64,000 bases of DNA from Isoetes taiwanensis (lineage: Eukaryota; Streptophyta; Lycopodiopsida; Isoetales; Isoetaceae). A program made the position numbers and the translations under genes. Every line of letters starts with the position of its first letter. Within the stretch, counting starts at the first letter, position 1. The stretch lies in NCBI GenBank assembly GCA_021234155.1, contig JAJEKV010000162.1, positions 403,449 through 467,448 on the forward strand. Direction: 5' to 3'. Below the pieces are notes generated by a model, which had not been told where the DNA came from, made no database searches, and saw nothing but the letters and a program-made list of their open reading frames with translations. Of this stretch, positions 1 to 10,141 are shown one piece after another.

Positions 1-526
1 CTGTGAAGGAGCAGCCGGCCGATGGAGCACCCTGCACTCTATTTAGGGTTAGGGTTAGGTTTATATTAAGTGCCACTGTGCCACATTCTGATTCGCTTTT
101 TTTCCCAAATCCCGACCATGCATGGTACCCTCATTTTTATTTGTTTTTGTCTAGGTCCATGCTCTATTAGATAATTACCATGTACATTTTTTGTTTGACT
201 ATAATTGTTTTTATTATGTAGGTACGTGAATTGGTGTATGCCACTAGAGAATTTATTTACATGTATGCTCTAGAGGTATCATATAACCATTCCATACATT
301 GGTGCTAAATTATGGCATTATGTAGAGATGTAATGGTATTGGTGCATGCACAAGAAAATAGCCGTGACTATCAACTGAATCGATCCTTCCAATAAGAAGA
401 CGCTACCCAAACCTGTCAAGATTACAGTGCTTGTTGCTCAAGCATGTACAACACTCGCTGGGTAAAAGAAAACTTTCATGGAAGCGAGGTTCTCATAAAA
501 AAGTCCATAAATTCAGGTATTGTCCA
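1..526. other. Intergenic sequence, no gene seen
   Basis: AT-rich sequence without a convincing coding region. A short run resembling plant telomere repeat (TTTAGGG-like, about two units near 42-58) is present but too short to be a telomere. Confidence 0.5.
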
Positions 527-543
527 AATTTAATGAAATTGTG
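527..543. repeat. Right terminus of a Mutator-like TIR element (rest lies outside or is lost)
   Basis: The 17 bases here and the following CTT match, almost base for base, the right terminus of the complete TIR element at 50403-53407. The matching left end is not in the window. It lies directly beside a short remnant (about 546-559) of the arm sequence of the 5.9 kb array, so it seems to abut or have inserted into that array. Homology by descent is inferred from match length. Confidence 0.45.
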
Positions 544-1499
544 CTTAATCAGGATAATTTACGTAATTGTCAAAACCATTGCATGAGGTAGTTCTGGCAG
601 TTACGATTTTCTACGCCCTTTTATACCCTGCCTTCTCTCTCCTTCCCCATCAGCTCATCTGCATCTCCTTCTGTTTAGCAGCCAGACTTCCCCACCATGT
701 GTTCCTTCAGAGTTTTATTTCTTGTTTACCTTGCCATTCTCGCCCACCTCGTCTATCCTTTTGCCTATTTTTGTTTTGCCAGTTAGTTTTCTCTCACTCC
801 AATCGGCTTTGCCCATATTCGGCTTGCTCTGTTTTTGGTTTCACCGTTCCGGCCTTGCCTCCACCAGTGCGTTTGCTAGCTTTCCGACCTCCTCGGGCTT
901 TTGGTTTTTCTGCTGCTGATTGTCTCAGATTTTTGTGGCACGAAGTTGGCTGTCGGGTTTTTTGTGGCGCCGCCGTTTGCCCCTTTCTCTGATGATCTCA
1001 CTTGTGTTTTTATTTTGGCTTTTCTTCCGGGATTGTGGCTGCTTCATGGTTGCGGCGGTTTTTTCTACATTGTTCTCTTGGATACAAGGTTTGTTTTTCT
1101 CATCTTTAAGTGGATACAAGGAAAGGAAATCTTGCTCTGTCTGTTTTCATCTGAGTCTTGGGACAGACACAAGAAAAGCACCTGGGTCTTTTAGAAGGCA
1201 AATCGCAGACCAGACTCTATTTTTGTCATGGCTTTCACAGTCCGGCAGTAGCATTTTAAGTGCAGACCGTCTTGTTCAAGGACTCTTATTTCTGTAAGGC
1301 ACATCTGTTTCCCAGCCTGTTTGGATTCGCTGATTTCTGTAAGGCGGACCTACTTCTCAGCCTTAAGGCAGGAGTAACCTCAGGAGTACAGGCCATGCAG
1401 ACCTGGTTCTTAGCCTTTTTGTGATCTGTACAATGCCCAAATTGCCAAAGGGTATGTCCAAGGCCGATGCCATTTAGGCTGGGTAAACGCCCTCTAGGG

Positions 1500-2035
1500 G
1501 AGACCTCTGATCTACTGCAGGATGCTTTAGTGGCTCTGATGATCAGTCCCGTGCTCCAGCTTGGGCCAAAGGGATGGAACAGCGGCTGGCCTCCAATAGG
1601 GATGATCGTTTGGGTGAGCTGGATGCGCAGATAACAGCCTTTGCTTTAACTTGGAAACTTTAAGTCGATTTGGCAACGGAGAAATTAGAGAAACACTTCA
1701 GAAAGGCAATGAGTTTGGAGGATGATTTTCAGGATATAGTTGTAGTTTCCACTGAGAGAGAGAGGTAGCTCGAGATTTGATGTATGGAACCAGAAAGATA
1801 TGTTAACAAGTATGAGAAAAGGCGTGAGTCGTGGAACCAGTATGGCGGCATCAACATCCTGTTCTTTTCTAGAGTTTTGTTTGTGCTGCCAAATTTATTA
1901 CCTTGTTGGAGAAGTTCAAGGCGTTTCACAGCAATTCGGGTCCATGATCCATTTGAGAGGCATGTGCAATTGCCAGCACACAGCACACACGATGTCTACC
2001 TCTATATTGCCAAGCACAGGAATGGTTTCAAGTAA
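1500..2035 (+). pseudogene. Decayed coding-like stretch, unidentified
   Basis: Short in-frame stretches rich in charged residues (a Lys/Glu/Arg-rich helix-like run near 1560-1850) are followed by a stretch at 1784-2035 with several stop codons between pieces. The composition suggests remnants of a coiled-coil protein or a captured gene fragment. No family was recognised and the frame is broken in several places, so this may be coincidental. Confidence 0.2.
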
Positions 2036-3486
2036 GTTCTTTTTCATCTTGAATCAAGTGGCATGGCTTGTTTGTTTAAGTCAACATATAAATCTTGTTT
2101 GTTGCACATGTATATGGTTTGCTTGTATGCATGTATTTTGCGAGTTGTATAGTTGTTCATCCGAACTCTGATATTTAGGAGGTTTTATCTGAGCATAAGG
2201 CATATTTTTCTCTAGCGTTATATCATAGTGATCCTCGATAACAATTGCTTGATTATGTGCATAAATTTCATTGTCTTTTCCTTTTCTCTTCTTGTTTATC
2301 ATCAAGCTTCAATAGTGTCTTTAATACCCTTGTCAGTATCTTTTATTCCATGGTTGCAGAGGGTTCAATCCCCTTAATAAAAGACTTTGGGTTAGATTAT
2401 TCTTGTCGATACGGAAGACCTATGAATATTCAGGGTGTTATGGAAGGCCTATGATATAGCCTATGGTGTACATATCATTTGTAAATTAATTCTACTTGTC
2501 TCTGTCATCCGTTTTCCTCATTCGCATTGTCTTTCCCGTTGCCTATACTTACCTTCTTGCCTAGCCTTTCAAATAAATCTTCTACTCATGAGTCATGAGG
2601 GACATGTAAAGCACCTTTCTCGTTGGCTTTATTTTCTTTCTTGCCTAGCCTTTCAAATAAATCTTCTACTCATAAGGGTTCATGCAGATTGTAAGAATAA
2701 ATCCAGATCACACAAGCGGTGCATGCAGAAAGTGGCTCTCATAGGATTCAATACACCCACAGTGTAAATCAACCTGCTTAGGGCAACTAGCACTGTTTTC
2801 TACAATATCTCTTTTCATCACCTCTTTCTTCTACTTTAGTCTTCTATTGAGGCCTATTTACATCCAACTGATATTAGAACTAGTTCTACTCTATATTTTA
2901 GAACCTTTACCTTTTGTTGATTGTGATTTTTTGGTTTTCTTTGCTCTATCTCAGGGTATTACAGTTACTAATTGTAAGTGTTTCTTTCTGGATAAACACG
3001 ATTGCAAATTAAACGGGAGTGTTGCAGCACTCCCGTTTCAAAGATTCCCTTTAAAAAAACAGCATGCTCTTAAAATTGGCCTTTTTTGGATAAACTTGAG
3101 AATTTTAAAAGGTTCAGTTTTTTTTTTTTCCCTTATTTTGGCTCCTCATTAAGTGGCAAGTTTGTTTTGTGCAAAGAAACATCTTGAAAATGGCAAAATA
3201 TGGACATGAATACATAATCTCTAAAAGTGAGATATCAAGAACTTCAAAATAGAGAAGAAAAAATAATAATTATTTCTTTAAATTTTTTTAGTACATCAAT
3301 TTGGCACCCTCTAATTGGTGCGTATTGAACAATACGCTTGTCAGACGATGCAACTGGGTATCTGTCCCAAGTTTCCACATTTAGTTGTTCCATCAAACAT
3401 GTTCCACGTTCTATTGGCGGAATAAAAAACAAAAAAAATAATCAAGTAAATAAATGAACACTAGGACACAAAACAAAAAATGGAAA

Positions 3487-3665
3487 AACAAAAGTGTATT
3501 CTGGAATACACTTTTGCTTTTCTAAAAAACAAACGTGTATTCTAGAATACACTTTGGCTTTTTAGAGAAAGCAAAAGTGTATCCTGGAATACACTTTTGC
3601 TTTCATGAGAAAGCAAATGTGTATTCTGGAATACATCTTTGCTTTCTAAGAAATCAAACGTGTTT
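3487..3665. repeat. Left subterminal array of 42-bp palindromic repeats
   Basis: Four tandem units of about 42 bp (palindromes starting near 3493, 3535, 3577 and 3619), each centred on GTGTATTCTGGAATACAC and separated by a TTTTGCTTTCT-like spacer. Confidence 0.8.
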
Positions 3666-6045
3666 TCCAAAACAACGTGTTGCCTATGTATTAAGGTTTA
3701 GAGCTAGCCTACTTGTGCAAATCCATGGACATTTCTTACCCTATTCCAGAATACAAATCAAAAGCCATATTTTCGAATTACCTGCATCCCACACCTGTCA
3801 AAATGTCATCCTGCATTCTCAAAATGGGTGGAGACTTAATGTGAACTGAAGAATGTATTGAAGAATGGATGGAGACTTAATGTGAACCTGAGATATTCAA
3901 AAGTCTCAGTCATTCTTGATGTTATTTCCTTGTCTTTGTGCAAAAAAGGAGCAGAGATGTTGACGTAGAAAGTCATTAAGCCCATCAAAAGTACTAGTTT
4001 ATTTCCTGCTCCTTTTACAGAAAGGATCATGGATATAGAACTGTGTGCCTATGATGATATGCATTGTGAAAGGAAAGATACATGGATATAGAACTGTATG
4101 CCTATGGTGATATGCATTGTGAAGGGAAAGATGGGTATGTACGAACATTCAATAAAAACATGTGGCATGTTTGTACCTCGAATAAGTTATTGTTGGCATA
4201 TTTGTACCTAGTATTAAGATGTAAACTGTAAAATGAAAGGAAGGAGAAAAAGCAGATCAAAACGTGCTGATATTTCATTGATTTTGCATTCCCTTAACTT
4301 TTCAGTTTGGCGTACTCATTTTCCACTGGAATGGTACTTTTTAATCTCTAAGTTCTGGCCAAAGTGGCTTTCCATTACACAGCTTAGTGGGTTCGCATCT
4401 CTCCCCATTAAAACTTTATTTTAAGGACATGTACATAAGCCTTTCTGAAAACATATTCATCGTCTGATTGTGGCCTGATTGTGGCTCCATAGCAGGATTG
4501 GCCACAACAAATTATTTCTCAGTTTCACCATGGTAGTCCATGGTAATGACCCAAAGAACAACATGAAAACAATGATGCCTATTCTCAACCAAGGACACAA
4601 AAACAACGAAGACAATAATGCCTACAATGATGCCACATGAAAATAATGATCCCTAGAGCTATGATGCTCTGATTGGAGATCAGAGCACCCAAAAACTCAA
4701 GTCTTTGATATCCGTGAATCGTGCCTGGGGTGGCCTCCCATGCCCCGGCCCAAATAACAAAGAGAAAAAGGTGCAAAGAACATCAAAACCAACAAAACCA
4801 AAGATCATTTGTTGCATTTTAGAAGAATCCGCCTCTCCGCTTCTTCTCAGTAAAATGAAAGACAAATCCATGTCACATTATGTTCACAAGCTTAAAAAAC
4901 ATTCCCTGCAACAAGAAATAAAATTCTATATTTACAAGCTTAGAAGGTTTTATAAGCTATGTGTACTAAGAAGGATGTGAAATACAATGCACAAGTTACA
5001 TTTCCGTTTGACATGATAATTCTGCAGTTACATCTTAGAAAAAAATTGTTGATCTTGCCTAGATTGGATCTTGCAGCAGATTTGCAAGAGGTGTAAGAGG
5101 ATATGAAGATAAAATAGATAGACCAGAAGTAGCTACTCTAGCAATTGTAGAAATTGAGAAGGTGAAATAAAGTAAGAACTGCATAGTTTAGATAGAAAAT
5201 ATAGAACATGTAAGAGATTCTACATGGAAGCAAACAAGAGATTCTACTCTCATTTTGGTGCTAGACTTTAGCCTGGCAAACCACCTACAGTTGATGAATA
5301 TGCATAAATGCCTGCCATCAGAAACAACCTGATAGAGTTGGCTATATGTATTATACATTTGCACATTGCATTTTGGCAAGTAGATTACAGTGCCCAACCC
5401 ATGTCCATGATTTGGAGTGTTGTGAAAAGGCAGCGATGGCTTCATCATGAGCAGCTTTCCTCCCCGATGTTTAATAAGTTATTGCTGACTGATATAGCGC
5501 GCAAAATTCATTTCCTGTGACACCATTGCAGCCAAGTCCATCCTGCCTGCATTTTTATATGCTTCTATTACGGTCTTGCTACCTATTTGTGAAAGTGCAA
5601 TCAACCGACAAAGAATCAAAAGACAATGATGTTCAAAGATCACCTGTTTTGAGACTTTGCTTGCAGACTTCCCTTGCAGACCCGTTTTGACAAAGACATT
5701 CAGAAGACCTTGAAGCAAAGACCTGTTCAAAGATCACCCATTTTGACAGACCTCCATTGCAGACAGAGATCACCCGCCAGAGAGGTGCTGCCAGAGCTGG
5801 GTATGGCAAAAAATCCGCATCTAAGGGAGGCGACATGGAGTCTGGGAGTCGGGAGTCGCATGCTAAGCGTAAAACCCGATGTAAAAAATATTTGTGTCCT
5901 TGTTTAATTGTTGTAGCCAGCGCCCTAGCTCACCATGTAGGTAAAACCCATACCAAAGCCATGGCCACACTGAAACGGGAGCTCGAGGTTTCTTTAGAAA
6001 GATCGCCGGAGCAAATTCTGCAGAAAAAACACGTCTCTATCCCTC

Positions 6046-6560
6046 TGGAAAAAAAAAACCTATTCTGGAATACAAAACGTATTCCGGAATACATTTCCTT
6101 GTTTTTTTTTGAACCACGATCCAGTATCCCACTTTTTTTTGAACCACGATCCAGTAACCCACTTTTTTCTTTAACCACGATCCAGTATCCTCAATAAAGG
6201 TTCTCAAAATTGAAAGGTTGTTGGTTTGTTTTTCCCTTTTGCTTATCTTTTCATTATTTAGAACTTTGTTTACAGATCCCCATAAAAACAAAAAAAAAAA
6301 ATCGCAAGGTCATTCAAATCAATAGAAATAAAAAAATTGCATGGTGCCGAAAACCCGGAAAACCCAGAAAATTGCAAGATCATTGTTGAGTCTCAAAAAC
6401 TTGTACAGGAAAAGTGTATTCCGGAATACACTTTGGATTTCGAGCAAAACCAAAAGTGTATTCTGGAATACACTTTGACTTTCAAGAAAAGCAAAAATGT
6501 ATTCCTAATACATACATTATCCTCGAATAGAAAAAGCATATTCCGGATTACAATTTTGGT
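6046..6560. repeat. Right subterminal palindromic repeats
   Basis: The palindrome family of 3487-3665 recurs at about 6053-6092 and, with a 42-43 bp period, at about 6414, 6457 and 6498, with a degenerate copy near 6540. Between them (6110-6190) a 30-bp GAACCACGATCCAGTA-containing unit is repeated three times. Confidence 0.75.
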
Positions 6561-6911
6561 ACTTTAAAATATTATATTATTAAAAAATGATTCATTGTAA
6601 TCTAAAAGTATCATTTCTGGAATATAATCCGAGCTAACAAAATATTGTGTAGGATGTACACTTAAATTAGTAGTTTTCTCTAAAAACACACTACAGGTAA
6701 ATTCTAACTGTTAGGAAAAGTGTCACTTTGACATAGTCAATTTTCTCTTTGCACAAAAAAATGAGTGATTTTGGGGGGGTCAAAATGCAATTTTATGACC
6801 AAAATAATTTTTTTTACCTCATTTTAGCTCTTTTTTTTGAAAAAAAAAGGAATCTTTGAGGAATATTCCTTTTGCTCCCGTTTCAATGATTTGCTCCCGT
6901 TTAATATGCAA

Positions 6912-7983
6912 CCTTGTTGATATCACTAATTGGAAGGTTACATAATTTAAGTGTTCTTCTTAGATATCACCAATTGGAAGTTTGGAGCTTGTGCAGCATT
7001 GGAAGTACATGTACATGGTGGAGAACTAATGTTAGGAGCACATGAAATGTACATGTGAGAGTTGGGAACATTTTCAGGATTTTTACATGAAGTGGGATAG
7101 TTATCGTATTTGAACAGGAAGCCTTGTTTGCTTTGCAAAGTGTGTCTTTTGCATCCTACTCATTCCAAATTGTTAGAACCTTTTCAAGAATTTGGTGCGA
7201 GTCAAAGAACCTAGTTTTCCCACCTACCGAGTCCTCTAATTTTTTGTTCTTGCTTTGTTATTGACTTCTTTTACTAATTCACTAGCCGGATCCTGCAACA
7301 CCATTGCTTTTGTTGCTTGTCACCACCTTCTTGCCAGTTACTCAAACCTATTAGATCATCCCTTGGTTGGCCTTGCTCAAGATGTGGCAAAGAGATTATC
7401 CACCTATTTCATAGAAAGGAACAACCCATCCTTGCTCATTTATTCTCTTTTTTCATTATGTGATGAGATGTGCAACTATTGTTATTGCTTTTGTCACTTT
7501 CCTGCACAATAAGGAGTTATTATCATTGCTTTGGAATGAGCTTTGATGTTGGATACCCATGCTATCCCTTTTCTTTTTATCCGTCCTTCAAAGACATACC
7601 AGTTGGGTGTTGGTGCTCGGGTCTCTATTGCTCGCCTCTATGGTTTCTTAGTGCCCTAATGGCCTTTTGAAGAGACTGTTGGATTTGGAAAGTTATGCAA
7701 AAGTGGGAAGTGCGATTGGTGACCATTTGATTAGTTGCATTTTGTGTCACGCGTCGCGGTTGTTTTGAGGAGAAGGCATGTTTCATATTCCACTCTAGGG
7801 TCTTGGTCCAAACATTGCTTTCTCCACTCTAGGGTCTTGGTCCAAACATTGCTTTCTGGGTGAAGATGCAAGTGCCTTTAGTATAGGCATTCATTAAGAA
7901 GTGAAGGAGCTACTTTGGTAACCTATTGGGTTCCTCTGCTTCTCCTACTAGCCCTTGACTCTGCTGCCTCTGTTTTTCAGCAT
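6912..7983. other. Internal part of block A, no gene seen
   Basis: AT-rich non-coding sequence. It contains one 34-bp perfect tandem duplication (7790-7823 and 7824-7857). No protein family was recognised. Confidence 0.5.
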
Positions 7984-8125
7984 TGTTACCATGTTGTGGT
8001 TTTTTAGTGGAGATGCCCAGATGTGGCTTTCTTTCAGTTGTGTTTTCTCTCTTCTCCTTGTCTCTCTTAGTTAGCTTGCTGGTTTTGACAATTGAATTTA
8101 TCTTCGTATAATGATAAGAAGATAA

Positions 8126-8813
8126 ATGTAATTGTCAAAACCATTGCATGAGGTAGTTCTGGCAGTTACGATTTTCTACGCCCTTTTATACCCTGCCTTC
8201 TCTCCTTCCCCCCATCATCATCAGATCTCCTTTCGTTTAGCAGCCAGACTTCCCCACCCATCCATCTGTCCACCTCTTATGTGCAAGTTGTTAGTGGAGC
8301 TTAGTAGCTCAGGCAGTATTAGCATTGTGGCTAATGTGTGGCCTTTTGTGGCATGGTGGCCTTGAGTTGGGCAGCATTAGCATGGTGGTTAATGTGTGGC
8401 CTTTTGTGGCATGGTGGCCTTGAGTTGAGCAGCATTAGCATGATGGCTAATGTGTGGCTCTTTGTGTGGCTATTATTGTGGCATTGTGGCTCTTGAGCTT
8501 GAGCATTGTGACTTTTGTTGTGGCCTAGTGCCTGGTTGGGGTGTTGTGCCTGGTTGAGGCCTGTGTGCCTGGTTAAGGCTTTGGTTGGAGGCCCTAGTGC
8601 CTGGTTGGAGGCTTTCGTGCCTGGATGGCCTTGGTGGCTTTTGGTTCGTCTTTCTTGTGTATGTAGGTTTTAGCGTGGCATGTTGTGGTTTTTTAGTGGA
8701 GATGCCCAGATGTGGCTTTCTTTCAGTTGTGTTTTCTCTCTTCTCCTTGTCTCTCTTAGTTAGCTTGCTGGTTTTGACAATTGAATTTATCTTCGTATAA
8801 TGATAAGAAGATA
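8126..8813. mobile_element. 688-bp block B, short relative of block A
   Basis: It starts and ends with the same ~140-bp sequences as block A and has the same 14-bp inverted repeats (8130-8143 and 8769-8782) and the same terminal hairpin. The middle is unrelated G/T-rich tandem repeat. It therefore looks like an internally deleted or rearranged derivative lying head-to-tail with the long block. Confidence 0.55.
8310..8640. repeat. G/T-rich tandem repeats inside block B
   Basis: About three copies of a ~64-bp unit containing GGCATGGTGGCCTTGAG (8321-8460), followed by several short GTGCCTGGTT units (8528-8640). Confidence 0.75.
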
Positions 8814-9445
8814 AGTAAATAAATTATAATAATTTGATATGTGAGTGACCTAAAAGTATATGAGAATTTCATAATTTACAAACTCTTAGTACTTTAAAAA
8901 TACTTTAAAAAAAGTGGTAGATTAATATTAATTAAAATATAAAGTTTATGTTTTAATAACAAATATTGAAAAATATATATTGAAAATTAATTAAAACTAA
9001 ACTATTCAAATTATTTTTTAATTAAAACATAAACATAATCAATTGATATATTTCATCTAATGTTTCTTTAAACATTTAAAAAATAATAATACTTCAATCA
9101 TATAGAGTTCATCTTACATGAAATATTAATCTTAAATAAATTAAATTAAAAATTAGTGTAGAAAACAATTTTAAACATTGATAACTTTCATACTTTTTAT
9201 CTGAAGTTAAACTAAAAATTTTATAAAAAAATTAAAACAGTTAAAAATACATATAATCTTATCATTGCATCCTTGAAGGATATCTATTAGATTTGAATAA
9301 GTCCAATTTTTATTAAATATGTCATCATATGAACCCGGATGGTTTGACCTATAATCTGAGCTTTAATGTGGTACAAGCGGCCGTCAAAGTCATTTAACTT
9401 TCGGTGCTCTACCTGTAAAGGATAACCGTCAATTACCTCTCCTTC
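8814..9445. repeat. Left inverted arm of unit 1
   Basis: AT-rich arm whose inverse lies at about 9715-10141 (with a ~340-bp internal deletion relative to unit 3). The innermost part (about 9390-9445) is the inverse of the 3' end of the core ORF. Confidence 0.75.
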
Positions 9446-9458
9446 AGCGTGCACTGAA

Positions 9459-9791
9459 ATGTATGATTCTTCAACCGGTAGTTGGACAATGGAATCCAGA
9501 GAATTGGATAATTTTTATACGCGTGATCCAAGTGGGAAAATTTTTTCTTACGATGGCACATTCTATTGGTTGATCCGGGAGTATAATGGTAATTATGTGG
9601 TAAGATACCTCGATAAAAAGAGGAAGAGAAAGTGGCCAAACTTTCTTCATCAACAGGGAATCCTTGGGGTGCCCAATCTCTTCATGGATCTCTTGCTTCG
9701 TCGACTTCCATCAGGGAAGATTGCATTGCACGCTGAAGGAGAGGTAATTGATGGTTATCCTTTACAGGTAGAGCACCGAAAGTTTAGATGA
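9459..9791 (+). pseudogene. Core ORF of unit 1, F-box/kelch-like fragment
   Basis: A 110-codon frame beginning YDSSTGSW followed by a FYTRDPSGKIFSYDGTFYWLI-type stretch of alternating hydrophobic and aromatic residues. This resembles the beta-blade repeats of plant F-box/kelch or F-box-associated domains; that family link is inferred from pattern only. The first ~80 residues lie in the unpaired loop between inverted arms and the C-terminal part runs into the right arm, so the frame ends inside repeat sequence. It carries an AGGGAATC variant and ends earlier than the copy in unit 3. No introns or full F-box were seen, so a captured gene fragment is the likeliest reading. Confidence 0.35.
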
Positions 9792-10141
9792 ACTATATCA
9801 AATGATTATGTTTATGTTTTAATTAAAAAATAATTTGAATAGTTTAGTTTTAGTTAATTTTCAATATATATTTTTCAATATTTGTTATTAAAACATAAAC
9901 TTTATATTTTAATTAATATTAATCTAACACTTTTTTTAAAGTATTTTTAAAGTACTAAGATTTTGTAAATTATGAAATTCTCATATACAAGTCATCACAT
10001 ATCAAATTATTATAATTTATTTATAAATTATCCTGATTGCCAAATTTTAAATTTGTTAAGAATTCGCTGAAAATTAAAATTTTATATTCTCGAAATATCT
10101 AATTCTAAATAGATTCACGTGAAAATTAGTTAAGAAAGCAA

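Larger units (their letters stand above)
3002..6911. mobile_element. 3.9 kb non-autonomous TIR DNA transposon with subterminal repeats
   Basis: The 18 bp at 3002-3019 (core ATTAAACGGGAG) are inverted at 6894-6911 with one mismatch. The adjacent subterminal sequences are also related in inverted order: AAAGATTCC boxes and a TTTGCACAAAA box occur at both ends. The left end holds a perfect hairpin (stem AAACGGGAGTG, about 3012-3039). Both ends carry tandem 42-43 bp repeats, each holding an imperfect palindrome GTGTATTCYGGAATACAC. That layout recalls the subterminal repeats of CACTA or Mutator-like elements. No transposase ORF is present, so it is taken to be non-autonomous or decayed. No clean target-site duplication was seen. 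Confidence 0.6.
561..8125. mobile_element. Unclassified 7.5 kb repeat block A, sharing both ends with block B
   Basis: The first ~140 bp (from about 565) recur at 8130 and the last ~140 bp (about 7984-8125) recur at 8672-8813. Near the ends, AATTGTCAAAACCA (565-578) and its exact inverse (8080-8093) form 14-bp inverted repeats; the inner part reads TGTCAAAACC...GGTTTTGACA, so an LTR-like TG...CA reading is also possible. Beyond the right inverted repeat lies a small hairpin with stem TTATCTTC. Block A plus B interrupts a sequence found uninterrupted at about 14662-14690, which supports insertion of the combined block. No transposase or reverse transcriptase was recognised. The class is unknown. 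Confidence 0.5.

Noticed and set aside
42-58. Telomere repeat
   Set aside because: Only about two TTTAGGG-like units; too short to be an interstitial telomere.
568-8779. Simple LTR retrotransposon made of two LTRs
   Set aside because: The left-end sequence occurs only at 565 and 8130 and the right-end sequence only near 8080 and 8770, so block A lacks complete terminal repeats, and no gag or pol was seen.
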